Source: Chloroflexota bacterium (GTDB taxonomy: Bacteria; Chloroflexota; Anaerolineae; Anaerolineales; Anaerolineaceae). From it: a stretch of 64,000 bases of DNA. Below are positions 1 to 8,274 of the stretch, in pieces (the stretch's first letter is position 1; the number at the start of each line of letters is the position of its first letter). The stretch is taken from assembly GCA_029556265.1 (NCBI GenBank), contig JAKQFH010000003.1, positions 1-64,000 of the forward strand, read 5' to 3'. The position numbers were made by a program, and so were the translations under genes. The notes under the pieces are model-generated. The model ran no database searches, was not told where the DNA came from, and saw only the letters and a program-made list of their open reading frames with translations.

Positions 1-276
1 CATCAGCTGAAACAACCCGCGGACGATCTGGGTATAGGTGATAATCAAAGCGGCGCGTAAAAAAACCGCTTTATCCGGAGCGCCGCTGGTCAGATTGGTG
101 AACACAATTCCGAACTGCACGGCGGGTATGGCGGCAAAAGCTGCGTTGCCAATAGCGCCGATGAGCGCGGCCAAAAATACCGCCCAATGATGTAGCGTGT
201 GCGAAAGCAGCCAGGTAAACGGGCTGGACCTGCTTGTCTTATATCGAAAAGGGATTGAAAATTCGCTGATTCCCAT
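1..276 (-). CDS. ABC exporter permease/ATPase, N-terminal fragment
   Basis: This is the first 92 codons of a protein that runs off the left edge of the window. After about 20 polar residues come hydrophobic segments (LLSHTLHHWAVFLAALIGAI and onward) with the arrangement seen at the start of the transmembrane domain of half-size ABC exporters of the MsbA/multidrug type, including the short IVRGLFQ stretch that in this family precedes the second helix pair. The ATPase domain is not visible. The ATG at 276 has only a weak ribosome-binding site. The gene is divergent from the GntR regulator at 524. Family assignment rests on the N-terminus alone; the substrate cannot be told. Confidence 0.7.
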   Translation of the reverse strand, partial: MGISEFSIPFRYKTSRSSPFTWLLSHTLHHWAVFLAALIGAIGNAAFAAIPAVQFGIVFTNLTSGAPDKAVFLRAALIITYTQIVRGLFQLM

Positions 277-451
277 AAATAATTAACCTGAGTTAAATTC
301 CGCAAGTATTGTAACCCAGGATTATCAATAACCCGGCAGATTGCCTGAAAGTGGACGATAAATTCATTATGGGATGTGCTCGAACTGGCCGATGCTCTCA
401 GGCTAATTCTGTAACTACTGCTCAATAATCAGATTAATCATAGGAATTATC

Positions 452-480
452 TTGACTTGGCGCTTTGAGCCGGTTATAAT
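452..480 (+). promoter_or_regulatory. Sigma-70-type promoter of the GntR-korAB operon
   Basis: TTGACT at 452-457 and a perfect TATAAT at 475-480 are separated by 17 bases, a near-consensus vegetative promoter. The predicted start is about 487, leaving a 5' leader of roughly 37 bases before the regulator gene. Confidence 0.8.
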
Positions 481-496
481 GAAATAAATCAGAGGT

Positions 497-511
497 ATTA
501 ATAAGATTAAT
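497..511. promoter_or_regulatory. Possible operator, repeated ATTAAT
   Basis: ATTAAT occurs twice with a 3-base gap (497-502 and 506-511). Each copy is its own reverse complement, so the pair is symmetric. It lies just downstream of the predicted transcription start of a GntR-family gene, where autoregulatory operators are common. It is AT-rich and short, so chance is a real alternative. Confidence 0.3.
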
Positions 512-523
512 ATCAGGACCTGA

Positions 524-1201
524 ATGAATACCAAGAGCGATTTGCTTGATTATTTAGCTGAAGCGCAGCGCGCGAAATCTCCCATCCCCAGCATTGCTGA
601 ACTCAGCAAGGTTCTGGGGATTAGCGTTGCGAGTGTGCGCGAGCAGCTTGAGGTGGCGCGCACGCTTGGATTTGTGGACGTGAAGCCCAAAGTTGGGATC
701 CAAAGCCGGGTGTTTTCCATGAACCAGCTCCTGGAACTGGGGGTCACGTTTGGAGCAAAGGTGCAGCCGGATCTGCCCGAAGCTTTGCGGGATTTGCGGA
801 AGCACCTGGAAATCAGCTATTGGTACGAAGCAGCTCCGCTCCTCACCTCACAGGACGTCCAATCGCTGCGGGATATCGTTGCCGGGGCTTTCAACCTGAT
901 TTCCGGGGAGCCAATGCGGATTCCGGAGCAAGAACACCGGGATTTTCATCTGACGATTTTTTCCCATATGGACAACCCCATTGTAAAAAGCATCATGGAA
1001 ACCTTTTGGAAGTCGAACGAAGAAATGGAACGCGCTCAGCTCCCGGAACAAGCCTATCTGGAACAGGTGTGGAGCTATCACCAGCAAATTACCGAAGCCT
1101 TGGAAGCGCGGGATTTTGAACGCGGGTTCCAATGGTTGGTTGAACATATGGATCTGGTGAAGCAGCGGAAAAAAACAGAGCGATCCCAACGCTTTGAATG
1201 A
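524..1201 (+). CDS. GntR-family transcriptional regulator, FCD domain
   Basis: This is a 225-residue regulator with a winged helix-turn-helix at about residues 15-60 (IPSIAELSKVLGISVASVRE is the recognition unit) and an all-helical FCD ligand-binding domain from about 75 to 210. Histidines 142, 186 and 208 fall where FCD proteins place metal/carboxylate ligands, so an organic acid effector is likely. It sits 23 bases upstream of korA behind a strong promoter and is probably cotranscribed with korAB, which suggests that it senses a 2-oxoacid or a related acid and controls the oxidoreductase. The effector is inferred, not seen. Confidence 0.9.
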   Translation: MNTKSDLLDYLAEAQRAKSPIPSIAELSKVLGISVASVREQLEVARTLGFVDVKPKVGIQSRVFSMNQLLELGVTFGAKVQPDLPEALRDLRKHLEISYWYEAAPLLTSQDVQSLRDIVAGAFNLISGEPMRIPEQEHRDFHLTIFSHMDNPIVKSIMETFWKSNEEMERAQLPEQAYLEQVWSYHQQITEALEARDFERGFQWLVEHMDLVKQRKKTERSQRFE

Positions 1202-1224
1202 AGTTTACAGGAGAGCATTAAGAA

Positions 1225-3057
1225 ATGGATCATCCAATCGGGAACGCACAAAACGGAAAGAAATCAAAGGTCAATGATTTCTGCATGACCATTTGCACAG
1301 TAAACGGGTCTGGCAGTGCCACGGCGAACACAATTCTGTATCAAGCGCTGTTCAATATGGGCTTGCCCAGCTCCGGCAAAAACATATTTCCATCCAACAT
1401 CAAAGGGCTGCCCACCTGGTTTGTAATCCGGGTATCGGAGCGCGGTTATCTTGGTCGGGTCCCATACGATGACATTATCGTGGCGATGAACGCGGATACT
1501 TTCCAGAAGGATTTGTCTTATCTGTCGGAAGGCGGCGTGGTGTTTTATGCTGACCATATCCAGCTGCCTGCCGAAACCCGATCGGATTTGGTCTTTTACC
1601 CGATGCCAATCAGGCAGCTTGTTCGTCAGGCTGAAGTGCCGCGGAATATGCGCGAATATATGGAGAATATGGCGTATGTGGGGATTGTCGGGCAGATGTT
1701 GGGTATTCCTATGCAGAATGTCGAACACGCCCTGAACAGGCAATTTGGAGGAAAACAAAGCGCGCTGGATTCAAACCGGAATATGATAATTTCCGGATAC
1801 CAGTGGGCGGCTGAAAATCTGACGAAGCAGGACGCTTACCTGGTGAAGAGCCTTCCGCCGCTTTCCGATTACATCCTGACCGATGGGAATAACGCGGGTG
1901 GTCTGGGCGCTCTGTTTGGCGGCGCGCAATTTTGTTCCTGGTACCCGATTACTCCCGCCTCCAGCATGGTAGAGGCGATGATCGCGCAAAACCCAAGCCT
2001 TCGAAAGGACCCGCAAACCGGCAAAAACACCTGCGTCATCCTGCAGGTGGAGGACGAACTGGCTGCCGCGGGCTGCGCCATTGGAGCCGGTTGGGCGGGG
2101 CTGCGCGCGATGACCGCCACTTCCGGACCCGGCCTGAGCTTGATGACAGAGAATATCGGGCTGGCTTACTTTACTGAAACGCCGGTGGTAATCTGGGATG
2201 TCCAGCGGGTGGGTCCCAGCACCGGGCTGCCGACGCGCACTGCCCAGAATGATTTGGCGATGGTTTACAAACTCGGGCACGGCGATGTGAACCACATTAT
2301 GCTTATCCCGGGCAGTGTAAACGAGTGCTTTGAATTTGGCTGGAAAGCTTTTGACATCGCGGAACATTACCAGACTCCGGTCTTTGTTATGAGCGATTTG
2401 GACCTGGGGATGAATCAGTGGATTACCCGCAAATTTGAATACCCGGCGGACAAAATGGACCGCGGCAGGGTCTTGTGGGAAGCTGACCTGGACGCGTATC
2501 AGGGCGCCTGGGGCAGGTATAAAGACCTGGAAGGTGATGGTATCCCCTGGCGCACGGTTATGGGGAATCAGAACCCGAGCGCTCCATATTTTACCCGGGG
2601 AACTGGTCATGACGAATATGGAAACTACAGTGAGGATCCTGGCAACTGGGCGGCGATGATACGAAGGATTAAACGAAAGCTGGATAATTCCTGCGAATAC
2701 TTGCCGGAGCCGATTATCCGCGGGAAACCCAACGCGCGGATTGGCATCATCGCAATGGGGTCGACAGATCCGGCGCTGATTGAGGCGCAAGACCAGCTGG
2801 AGGAAGCTGGGATCCCGGCAGACTATCTGCGCGTGCGGGCTCTGCCTTCCTGTTCGCAAGTCCGCGAGTTCCTGGAAGCGCACGAAAGGGTCTATGTGGT
2901 GGAACTTAATCGGGACGGGCAGCTGTTTGGCATCTTACAGCAGGAACAACACGAACTTTCTCCCAAGCTGATCTCATTGGCGGAAGTTGATGGACTGCCA
3001 ATGACAGCCATCTGGGTCAGGGAACAAATTCTGGCGAAGGAGCAGCAACATGGATAA
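1225..3057 (+). CDS. korA: 2-oxoacid:ferredoxin oxidoreductase, fused gamma-alpha subunit
   Basis: This 610-residue protein joins the gamma domain (about residues 20-200, starting with the GSGSATANTIL stretch) to the pyrimidine-binding alpha domain (about 220-600). The alpha domain carries the family hallmark YPITPASS. With the beta subunit it oxidatively decarboxylates a 2-oxoacid to the acyl-CoA while reducing ferredoxin. The gamma-alpha fusion matches 2-oxoglutarate/generic 2-oxoacid enzymes (Kor type) better than four-subunit pyruvate enzymes, but substrate is not certain. A good ribosome-binding site (AGGAGA) precedes the ATG at 1225. It overlaps korB by 8 bases, implying translational coupling. 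No separate ferredoxin-like delta subunit is present. Confidence 0.93.
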   Translation: MDHPIGNAQNGKKSKVNDFCMTICTVNGSGSATANTILYQALFNMGLPSSGKNIFPSNIKGLPTWFVIRVSERGYLGRVPYDDIIVAMNADTFQKDLSYLSEGGVVFYADHIQLPAETRSDLVFYPMPIRQLVRQAEVPRNMREYMENMAYVGIVGQMLGIPMQNVEHALNRQFGGKQSALDSNRNMIISGYQWAAENLTKQDAYLVKSLPPLSDYILTDGNNAGGLGALFGGAQFCSWYPITPASSMVEAMIAQNPSLRKDPQTGKNTCVILQVEDELAAAGCAIGAGWAGLRAMTATSGPGLSLMTENIGLAYFTETPVVIWDVQRVGPSTGLPTRTAQNDLAMVYKLGHGDVNHIMLIPGSVNECFEFGWKAFDIAEHYQTPVFVMSDLDLGMNQWITRKFEYPADKMDRGRVLWEADLDAYQGAWGRYKDLEGDGIPWRTVMGNQNPSAPYFTRGTGHDEYGNYSEDPGNWAAMIRRIKRKLDNSCEYLPEPIIRGKPNARIGIIAMGSTDPALIEAQDQLEEAGIPADYLRVRALPSCSQVREFLEAHERVYVVELNRDGQLFGILQQEQHELSPKLISLAEVDGLPMTAIWVREQILAKEQQHG

Positions 3058-4093
3058 CCCGCAAACAACCAAGGTGGAACGCAACAGCATTGGTCTTGCC
3101 TTGAGCGATTATCGCGGCAAGGCTTCAACACTCTGTCCGGGCTGCGGGCATAACACGGTTTCGAATCAAATTCAGCAGAGCATTTTCGAGTTGGGACTCC
3201 CGCCCGAAATGGTCGCGAAATTCAGCGGAATTGGTTGTTCCAGCAAAGGAATCAACTACTTTTTGCAGCGCTCGTTCGGGTTTAATGGTTTGCATGGACG
3301 CATGCCCGCCCTGGTAAGCGGCGCGTGCTTCGCAGACCGGCGCATCAAATTATTGGGAATTTCGGGCGATGGAGACACCGCGAGCATCGGTCTGGGACAT
3401 TTTAAGCATGTCATCCGCCGCAACGTCCCAATGGTTTACATTATTGAGAATAACGGAGTCTATGGACTGACCAAAGGGCAGTTTTCCGCGACATCCGATT
3501 TGGGATTGGAGCTAAAGCGACAAGGGAAAAACTTCCTGCCGCCGCTGGATTTGTGTCTGGAGGCACTCATCAGCGGAGCAAAATTTGTCGCGCGGTCCTT
3601 CGCGGGCGATATCAAACAGATGAAAGAGCTGTTGAAAGCGGCGGTCATGCAAAATGGCATCGCGGTGCTGGATATCATCAGCCCTTGTGTAACCTTTAAC
3701 AACCGGGACGATGCGCTGCAATCTTATACCTGGGGGCGTGAAAATGAATGCCCCATTCAGGAACTGACCTATGTTCCCCGCGCCCGGGCAATCCAGGTTA
3801 AGGATTTCCAGGAAGGCGAAACGCGCGAAGTACAACTCCACGATGGGTCCAGTATTATCTTGAAAAAAATAAACCGGGAATATGACCCCACCGATAAGCA
3901 TGCCGCGCTTGAATTGTTGATTGAGGCTCAGGAAAAGCGGATTTTTACGACCGGTCTGATATATATTGAAAACTCCCCCACGAATATTTTGGATGAGTTT
4001 GACCTGGTGGATGAACCGCTGAACCGTCTGAGCCCAGACAGGCTCAGACCAGACCGGGCGGCCCTGGAACGGTTGAATTTATCTTATCAATAG
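3050..4093 (+). CDS. korB: 2-oxoacid:ferredoxin oxidoreductase, beta subunit
   Basis: This 347-residue subunit binds thiamine diphosphate and a [4Fe-4S] cluster. Cys29 and Cys32 (CPGCGHN) and Cys63 (GIGCSSKG) are in place for the cluster, with a fourth cysteine near residue 208. The ThDP/Mg motif is GDGDTASIG followed by NNGVYGLTKGQ. The C-terminal region is longer than in PorB, as in KorB proteins. It completes the complex encoded by the overlapping upstream gene. A bidirectional terminator follows about 80 bases downstream, which ends the regulator-korAB operon. Confidence 0.93.
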   Translation: MDNPQTTKVERNSIGLALSDYRGKASTLCPGCGHNTVSNQIQQSIFELGLPPEMVAKFSGIGCSSKGINYFLQRSFGFNGLHGRMPALVSGACFADRRIKLLGISGDGDTASIGLGHFKHVIRRNVPMVYIIENNGVYGLTKGQFSATSDLGLELKRQGKNFLPPLDLCLEALISGAKFVARSFAGDIKQMKELLKAAVMQNGIAVLDIISPCVTFNNRDDALQSYTWGRENECPIQELTYVPRARAIQVKDFQEGETREVQLHDGSSIILKKINREYDPTDKHAALELLIEAQEKRIFTTGLIYIENSPTNILDEFDLVDEPLNRLSPDRLRPDRAALERLNLSYQ

Positions 4094-4175
4094 GCAGCCG
4101 CGCTTAAGCCGCCGAGGGGAAGAATCAGCAAACAGCCGCGGTTGAGGTAAATAGGCCTGGTGTATGAACAAAAAC

Positions 4176-4217
4176 AGAGCGCGGGGTCGGTGAAGAACCA
4201 CCTCGCGCTCTATTTAT
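4176..4217. terminator. Bidirectional intrinsic terminator between korB and the SIS gene
   Basis: AGAGCGCG plus GGG (4176-4186) pairs with the complementary arm at 4201-4211 to form an 11-base stem with one G-U pair and a 14-base loop. AT-rich sequence lies on both sides (ATTTAT downstream on plus, TTTTTG on minus), so it can serve both convergent genes. Confidence 0.7.
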
Positions 4218-4257
4218 GGTCCCTTGGGCGGCTAACTGCCGGCGCCCGAGGGGGAGA

Positions 4258-5253
4258 TTAATAATCCAGTCGGCGATAGTATCTGCGGATATCCATCGGA
4301 TGGCAGTTCAGCTTTTCGATGTGCGCGTCAATCCGTTCGGTCACTGCGTGGCAGACAAGGTATGAAATTAAGCCGCGGAACTCGGGGCTGATACCTTTCA
4401 GAGGGTAATCCTTGGTATCGATGATGGTGTAGCGAGCGCAAACCCGGGGAAGGAAGCGCGCGACCCGTTCCGCCAGCGGGCGTTCTTCATCTTCGCCCAC
4501 AAACACGGTGACGTTCGTGTCGCGGTCGATGACTTCCAGAGTGCCGTGGAAGAACTCGGAGGCATGGATGGATTTGGAGCGAATCCAGTGCTGCTCTTCC
4601 ACGTAGCACATGGCGTAAGAGTAGTTAGCGCCAAAGTGGTTGCCGGCCGAGACGTAATAGTGCAGGGAGTCATCCTTATGTTTTTCAGCAAAAGCCAAGG
4701 CGAAAGCGTCGGCGCGCTTGGAAGTGTCCACAAAAGCATCCGCAAGATGCGCGTCGAGCTCTTTGTAGAAACGTTCGTAATCTTTAAACTCGCCATTTCT
4801 GTACATCAAGCGATGCGCGAACATGAACAATTTCAGCTGTTCGTTGTGGGGGTAGGAGATGAGGCGGTCGCTGAGTTTGGCAAGCGGAGAATCCACAAAC
4901 TCCACAAAACCAACAATCAAAGCGCCGGCTTTTTTTGCCTTTTCCACGGCCTCAATCATCTCAGCGGTGGTGCCGCTGTCGGAGGCGATCACGACTACGG
5001 ATTTATCCGTAACATGCGCGTTTCCGTGGGCAATGTAACGCGCGGCTTGCATCACGTAAATCGGTAGCTTGCTTTTTCCTTCGACGGAGTCCACAACCAT
5101 GATACCCGAGGCATACGTGCCGCCGATGCCCATGTAGAAAATCGCGTCAAAACCTCGGTCATACAATTCGTCAGCGACAGCTTCGATTTTTGGGCGCATT
5201 GCGAGCGCGCCATTGATACTCTTTAAGATTTTTTCTTCATCAAATTTTAACAT
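4258..5253 (-). CDS. SIS-domain phosphosugar protein, fructosamine-6-phosphate deglycase-like
   Basis: This 331-residue protein has two SIS (sugar isomerase) domains, roughly residues 30-160 and 190-320. It resembles the isomerase half of glucosamine-6-phosphate synthase and the FrlB/deglycase group, which split amino acid-glucose 6-phosphate adducts. Visible features are GIGGTYASG at the start of the first sugar-binding loop, SDSGTTAEMIE as the phosphate-binding SGxT segment, and SIHASEFFHGTLE, typical of FrlB-like proteins. I chose the ATG at 5253 because GGAG precedes it; a TTG ten codons upstream would place the ribosome-binding site inside the gene. It is monocistronic. The exact substrate is unknown. 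Confidence 0.85.
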   Translation of the reverse strand: MLKFDEEKILKSINGALAMRPKIEAVADELYDRGFDAIFYMGIGGTYASGIMVVDSVEGKSKLPIYVMQAARYIAHGNAHVTDKSVVVIASDSGTTAEMIEAVEKAKKAGALIVGFVEFVDSPLAKLSDRLISYPHNEQLKLFMFAHRLMYRNGEFKDYERFYKELDAHLADAFVDTSKRADAFALAFAEKHKDDSLHYYVSAGNHFGANYSYAMCYVEEQHWIRSKSIHASEFFHGTLEVIDRDTNVTVFVGEDEERPLAERVARFLPRVCARYTIIDTKDYPLKGISPEFRGLISYLVCHAVTERIDAHIEKLNCHPMDIRRYYRRLDY

Positions 5254-5534
5254 TACCGGTCTCCTGATTTCTCCTTTTTGCAATCACCACGTTGGTTTGC
5301 GGGTGACATTACTGACTGTGTTTCTGGCGCGAAATCCTTGAGCTGCCAGGTTTTGGTGTGTTATACGCGCCTGCCTATATAGATAAGTAAGCACCTATTA
5401 TATACCAATATGCTATCATAGGAAATTGAAGTTGGCAATACCTTTTTCCATTGTTCTGCGTAAAAAGGATGGCTAGTTTGGTCTGGGTACGTCAGCCGGG
5501 ATTCATCCGGGCCTAAGCGATAGGGGGGATGGGT
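5254..5534. promoter_or_regulatory. Intergenic leader and candidate promoter of the SIS gene
   Basis: No gene is visible here. On the minus strand TATAAT (5402-5397) is preceded at 17 bases by TTTCCT, a weak -35. That would give the SIS-domain gene a leader of about 140 bases. I could not recognise a riboswitch in it. Confidence 0.35.
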
Positions 5535-5568
5535 AAATAAAAATGCCCAGCGTGGTTGCGTTGGGCTA
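5535..5568 (-). terminator. Intrinsic terminator after pyk
   Basis: On the minus strand an 8-base stem (arms 5559-5566 and 5545-5552, one G-U pair) is followed by ATTTTTATTT. It lies about 50 bases after the pyk stop codon and closes the argF-rocD-pyk operon. Confidence 0.7.
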
Positions 5569-5614
5569 AATTTGGTGTTGGGAATCCGGGCACGCGCCGG
5601 CGTGAAAACGCGGT

Positions 5615-7057
5615 TTATCCTCGTAATGTGTACAGCAAGGTCAGGTTGGGTTTGCCAAAGTCCCCGACCGGGAAACCGCTGATGACGACGACCTGGTCTC
5701 CCGCGCAAAGCGGCGTTGAGGATGTGATGGCGGTTTCGACATGGCGGATCATCGTCTCGAGGGTATCCGCGTGAGGAACCAGAAGGGGGGTGACGCCCCA
5801 TGAGATGCCCAACCATTGATAAGTGCGCATTTCGGGAGTAAACGCGAAAATCGGGACAGACGGTTTGGTCTTTGAAATCCACATAGCGCTGGCGCCGGAT
5901 ATAGTGAAAACCACGATCGCCGCCACTTTTGCGTTCATGGTTAAATCTTTGGCAGCCCGGGCAATGGAAATGACCGCGTCGAGCCGGTCTGAGCTTACCA
6001 GGCTGTCGAGGTGCCCCCATTCATTCAGGTGCTTTTCGGATTCCCGGATAATGGATTCCATCATGCGCACGCTTTGCACCGGGTATTTACCAGCCGCGGA
6101 TTCGGCCGAGAGCATCACCGCGTCGGTTCCGTCAAAAATTGCGTTGGCAACGTCGGCTGCTTCGGCGCGGGTCGGGCGGGGGTTGTTAATCATCGATTCA
6201 AGCATCTGGGTCGCGGTGATGACAAACTTCCCCTTATGATTGGCTGCCCGAATAATTGCTTTTTGGGCTGAGGGCACCACCGCGGGGGGCATTTCCACGC
6301 CCAGGTCTCCGCGTGCCACCATGACGCCGTCAGTCGCGTCCATGATGGACTCAAGGTTCTCAATGGCTTCCGGGCGCTCCAGCTTGGCGACAATCGGCGG
6401 AAGCCGGAGCAATTTTGTCATCTTGCGCATCGTATCCCGAACGGTCAGGATGTCTGAGGCTTGCTTGACAAAGGATATGGCAATGAGATCGACCCCTATA
6501 TCCAGACCGAACTGCAAATCTTCCAGGTCTTTGGGCGTCAGGCAGGGAATGTCCAATTTGGAGCCCGGAAGATTGACACCCTTATGCGACTTGAGGTCGC
6601 CGCCCAGGATAACTTTGGCGTAAATGTTTTCGCCATCCAGTTCAAGAACCTCAAATTCCAGCTGACCATCATCCAAGAGGATGTGATTTCCGGGAACCAG
6701 CGCTTCGTGCAGTTTGGGGACGTCGAAGGGAATGAAAATGGTGCCTTCGCGTACACCGGAGGGATTCTCGGAAGAGCTCAGCGCCACAATCTGGTTTGAT
6801 TTCAGTGTGAGTGGCTCATTCTCCAGTTTTCCGATGCGCAGCTTTGGACCCTGCAGGTCCATCAGAATCGCGATAGGTTTGCCAAGTTCGTCAGAAAGCT
6901 TACGCAGAAGCCTGACCTTTTCTGCATGGTCTTCGTGCGTCCCGTGAGAAAAATTCAGACGGGCGACGTCCATGCCGGCAGTGATTAACTCCCGCAGCGT
7001 AGTTTCATCCGAACTGCTCGGGCCTAAGGTGGCAACGATCTTGGCAAACCTGTTCAT
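5615..7057 (-). CDS. pyk: Pyruvate kinase
   Basis: This 480-residue enzyme catalyses the last step of glycolysis, phosphoenolpyruvate plus ADP to pyruvate plus ATP. The N-terminus ATLGPSS and the MDVARLNFSHG stretch form the catalytic barrel, the active-site signature is AKLERPEAIENLE (Lys being the catalytic base region) and MVARGDLGVE is the metal-binding loop. The C-terminal allosteric domain ends normally, with no extra PEP-utiliser domain. It is the last gene of a tight minus-strand run with rocD (13-base gap), so a glycolytic enzyme is cotranscribed with ornithine metabolism. Confidence 0.96.
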   Translation of the reverse strand: MNRFAKIVATLGPSSSDETTLRELITAGMDVARLNFSHGTHEDHAEKVRLLRKLSDELGKPIAILMDLQGPKLRIGKLENEPLTLKSNQIVALSSSENPSGVREGTIFIPFDVPKLHEALVPGNHILLDDGQLEFEVLELDGENIYAKVILGGDLKSHKGVNLPGSKLDIPCLTPKDLEDLQFGLDIGVDLIAISFVKQASDILTVRDTMRKMTKLLRLPPIVAKLERPEAIENLESIMDATDGVMVARGDLGVEMPPAVVPSAQKAIIRAANHKGKFVITATQMLESMINNPRPTRAEAADVANAIFDGTDAVMLSAESAAGKYPVQSVRMMESIIRESEKHLNEWGHLDSLVSSDRLDAVISIARAAKDLTMNAKVAAIVVFTISGASAMWISKTKPSVPIFAFTPEMRTYQWLGISWGVTPLLVPHADTLETMIRHVETAITSSTPLCAGDQVVVISGFPVGDFGKPNLTLLYTLRG

Positions 7058-7070
7058 TTCGCAACGCTTT

Positions 7071-8273
7071 CTACGCTTGTCTCAGCACGCCGGCAATTTT
7101 TGGCAGCGCCCAATCCAGGGTTTCCTGATCGATAATCAGGGGAGGCGCGAACCGAATGACATGCGTGTGCGTTTCTTTCGCTAGGATACCTTCATCCTGA
7201 AGGGACTCGCAGAAGCGCCGGGCACCGCCAGCTTCGGGTTTCAATTCCACGCCAATCAACAGACCTTTGCCGCGGATTTCTTTGATATGCGGCGAGTTGA
7301 TTTCGCTCAGGTGGTCCATGAAGTATTTGCCGAGTTTAAACGATCTTTCGGGCAATTTTTCTTCCTCAATCACTTCCAGGGCGGCGGTACCCACGACAGC
7401 GGCCAACGGGCTGCCGCCAAAGGTGGAGCCGTGTTCGGAGGGGACAATGAGCCCTAGCACTGGTTTATCAGCAAGCACGGCAGAAACCGGATACAAGCCG
7501 CCCGAAAGCGCTTTTCCGATAATCGTTATATCCGGGCGGACGCCTTCGTATTCGGACGCGAAAAGTTTGCCCGTCCGACCAAGGCCGGTCTGAATTTCAT
7601 CAGCGATAAACAGCACGTTATTTTGTTTACATAGGTCCGCCGCGCCGCGCAAATAACCCTCAGGAGGGATGATGACGCCGTTTTCGCCTTGAATGGGCTC
7701 CAACATCACCGCGGCGGTGTTGGGTCCGATGGCGGCTTTTAAGGCTTCCAAATCTCCGAAAGGAATCACTTTGAAACCGGGCGTAAAAGGACCAAAGGCT
7801 TCTTTATAGAGAGGCTCGGTGGAAAACGATATGATGGTTACAGTGCGCCCGTGGAAATTTCCGGCTGCCACAATGATTTCAGCCTCGTATTTGGGAATAC
7901 CTTTGACGGCATAGCCCCATTTGCGGGCAACCTTGATGGCGGTTTCAACGGCTTCCGCGCCGCTGTTCATGGGCAGGCTCATTTCATAACCGGTCATATC
8001 CGAGAGTTTTTTGTAAAAAATGCCCAGTTTGTCATTGCGGAAAGCGCGCGAGGTCAGGCTGAGGTTCTGCAGTTGTTCTGTCATTGCCTGAACAATTTTG
8101 GGATGGCAGTGCCCTTGATTCAGGGCTGAATACGCGCTCAGGCAATCCAGATAGCGCTTGCCTTCAACGTCCTCAACCCACACGCCTTTGCCTTTGCTCA
8201 GGACGACGTCCAATGGTTTGTAGTTATGCGCGCCGTATTGTTCTTCGAGATTAATATAATCCTGGGTGTTCAA
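7071..8273 (-). CDS. rocD: Ornithine aminotransferase
   Basis: This is a 400-residue class III PLP-dependent aminotransferase. Asp225 (FIADEIQTGLGRTG) and Lys254 (IIGKALSGGLYP) are the pyridine-nitrogen and Schiff-base residues. The whole-length pattern, including the MNSGAEAVETAIKVARKWG segment, is that of ornithine-oxoacid aminotransferase, which converts L-ornithine and 2-oxoglutarate to glutamate 5-semialdehyde and glutamate. It lies one base from argF, which uses the same substrate, so the pair can route ornithine either to citrulline or to proline/glutamate. Confidence 0.93.
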   Translation of the reverse strand: MNTQDYINLEEQYGAHNYKPLDVVLSKGKGVWVEDVEGKRYLDCLSAYSALNQGHCHPKIVQAMTEQLQNLSLTSRAFRNDKLGIFYKKLSDMTGYEMSLPMNSGAEAVETAIKVARKWGYAVKGIPKYEAEIIVAAGNFHGRTVTIISFSTEPLYKEAFGPFTPGFKVIPFGDLEALKAAIGPNTAAVMLEPIQGENGVIIPPEGYLRGAADLCKQNNVLFIADEIQTGLGRTGKLFASEYEGVRPDITIIGKALSGGLYPVSAVLADKPVLGLIVPSEHGSTFGGSPLAAVVGTAALEVIEEEKLPERSFKLGKYFMDHLSEINSPHIKEIRGKGLLIGVELKPEAGGARRFCESLQDEGILAKETHTHVIRFAPPLIIDQETLDWALPKIAGVLRQA

Positions 8274-8274
8274 T

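Noticed and set aside
90-425. Open frame of 111 codons on the minus strand near the left edge
   Set aside because: It is out of frame with the ABC exporter start at 276, which has clear hydrophobic helices and family resemblance. The frame's own product is low-complexity and lacks a ribosome-binding site.
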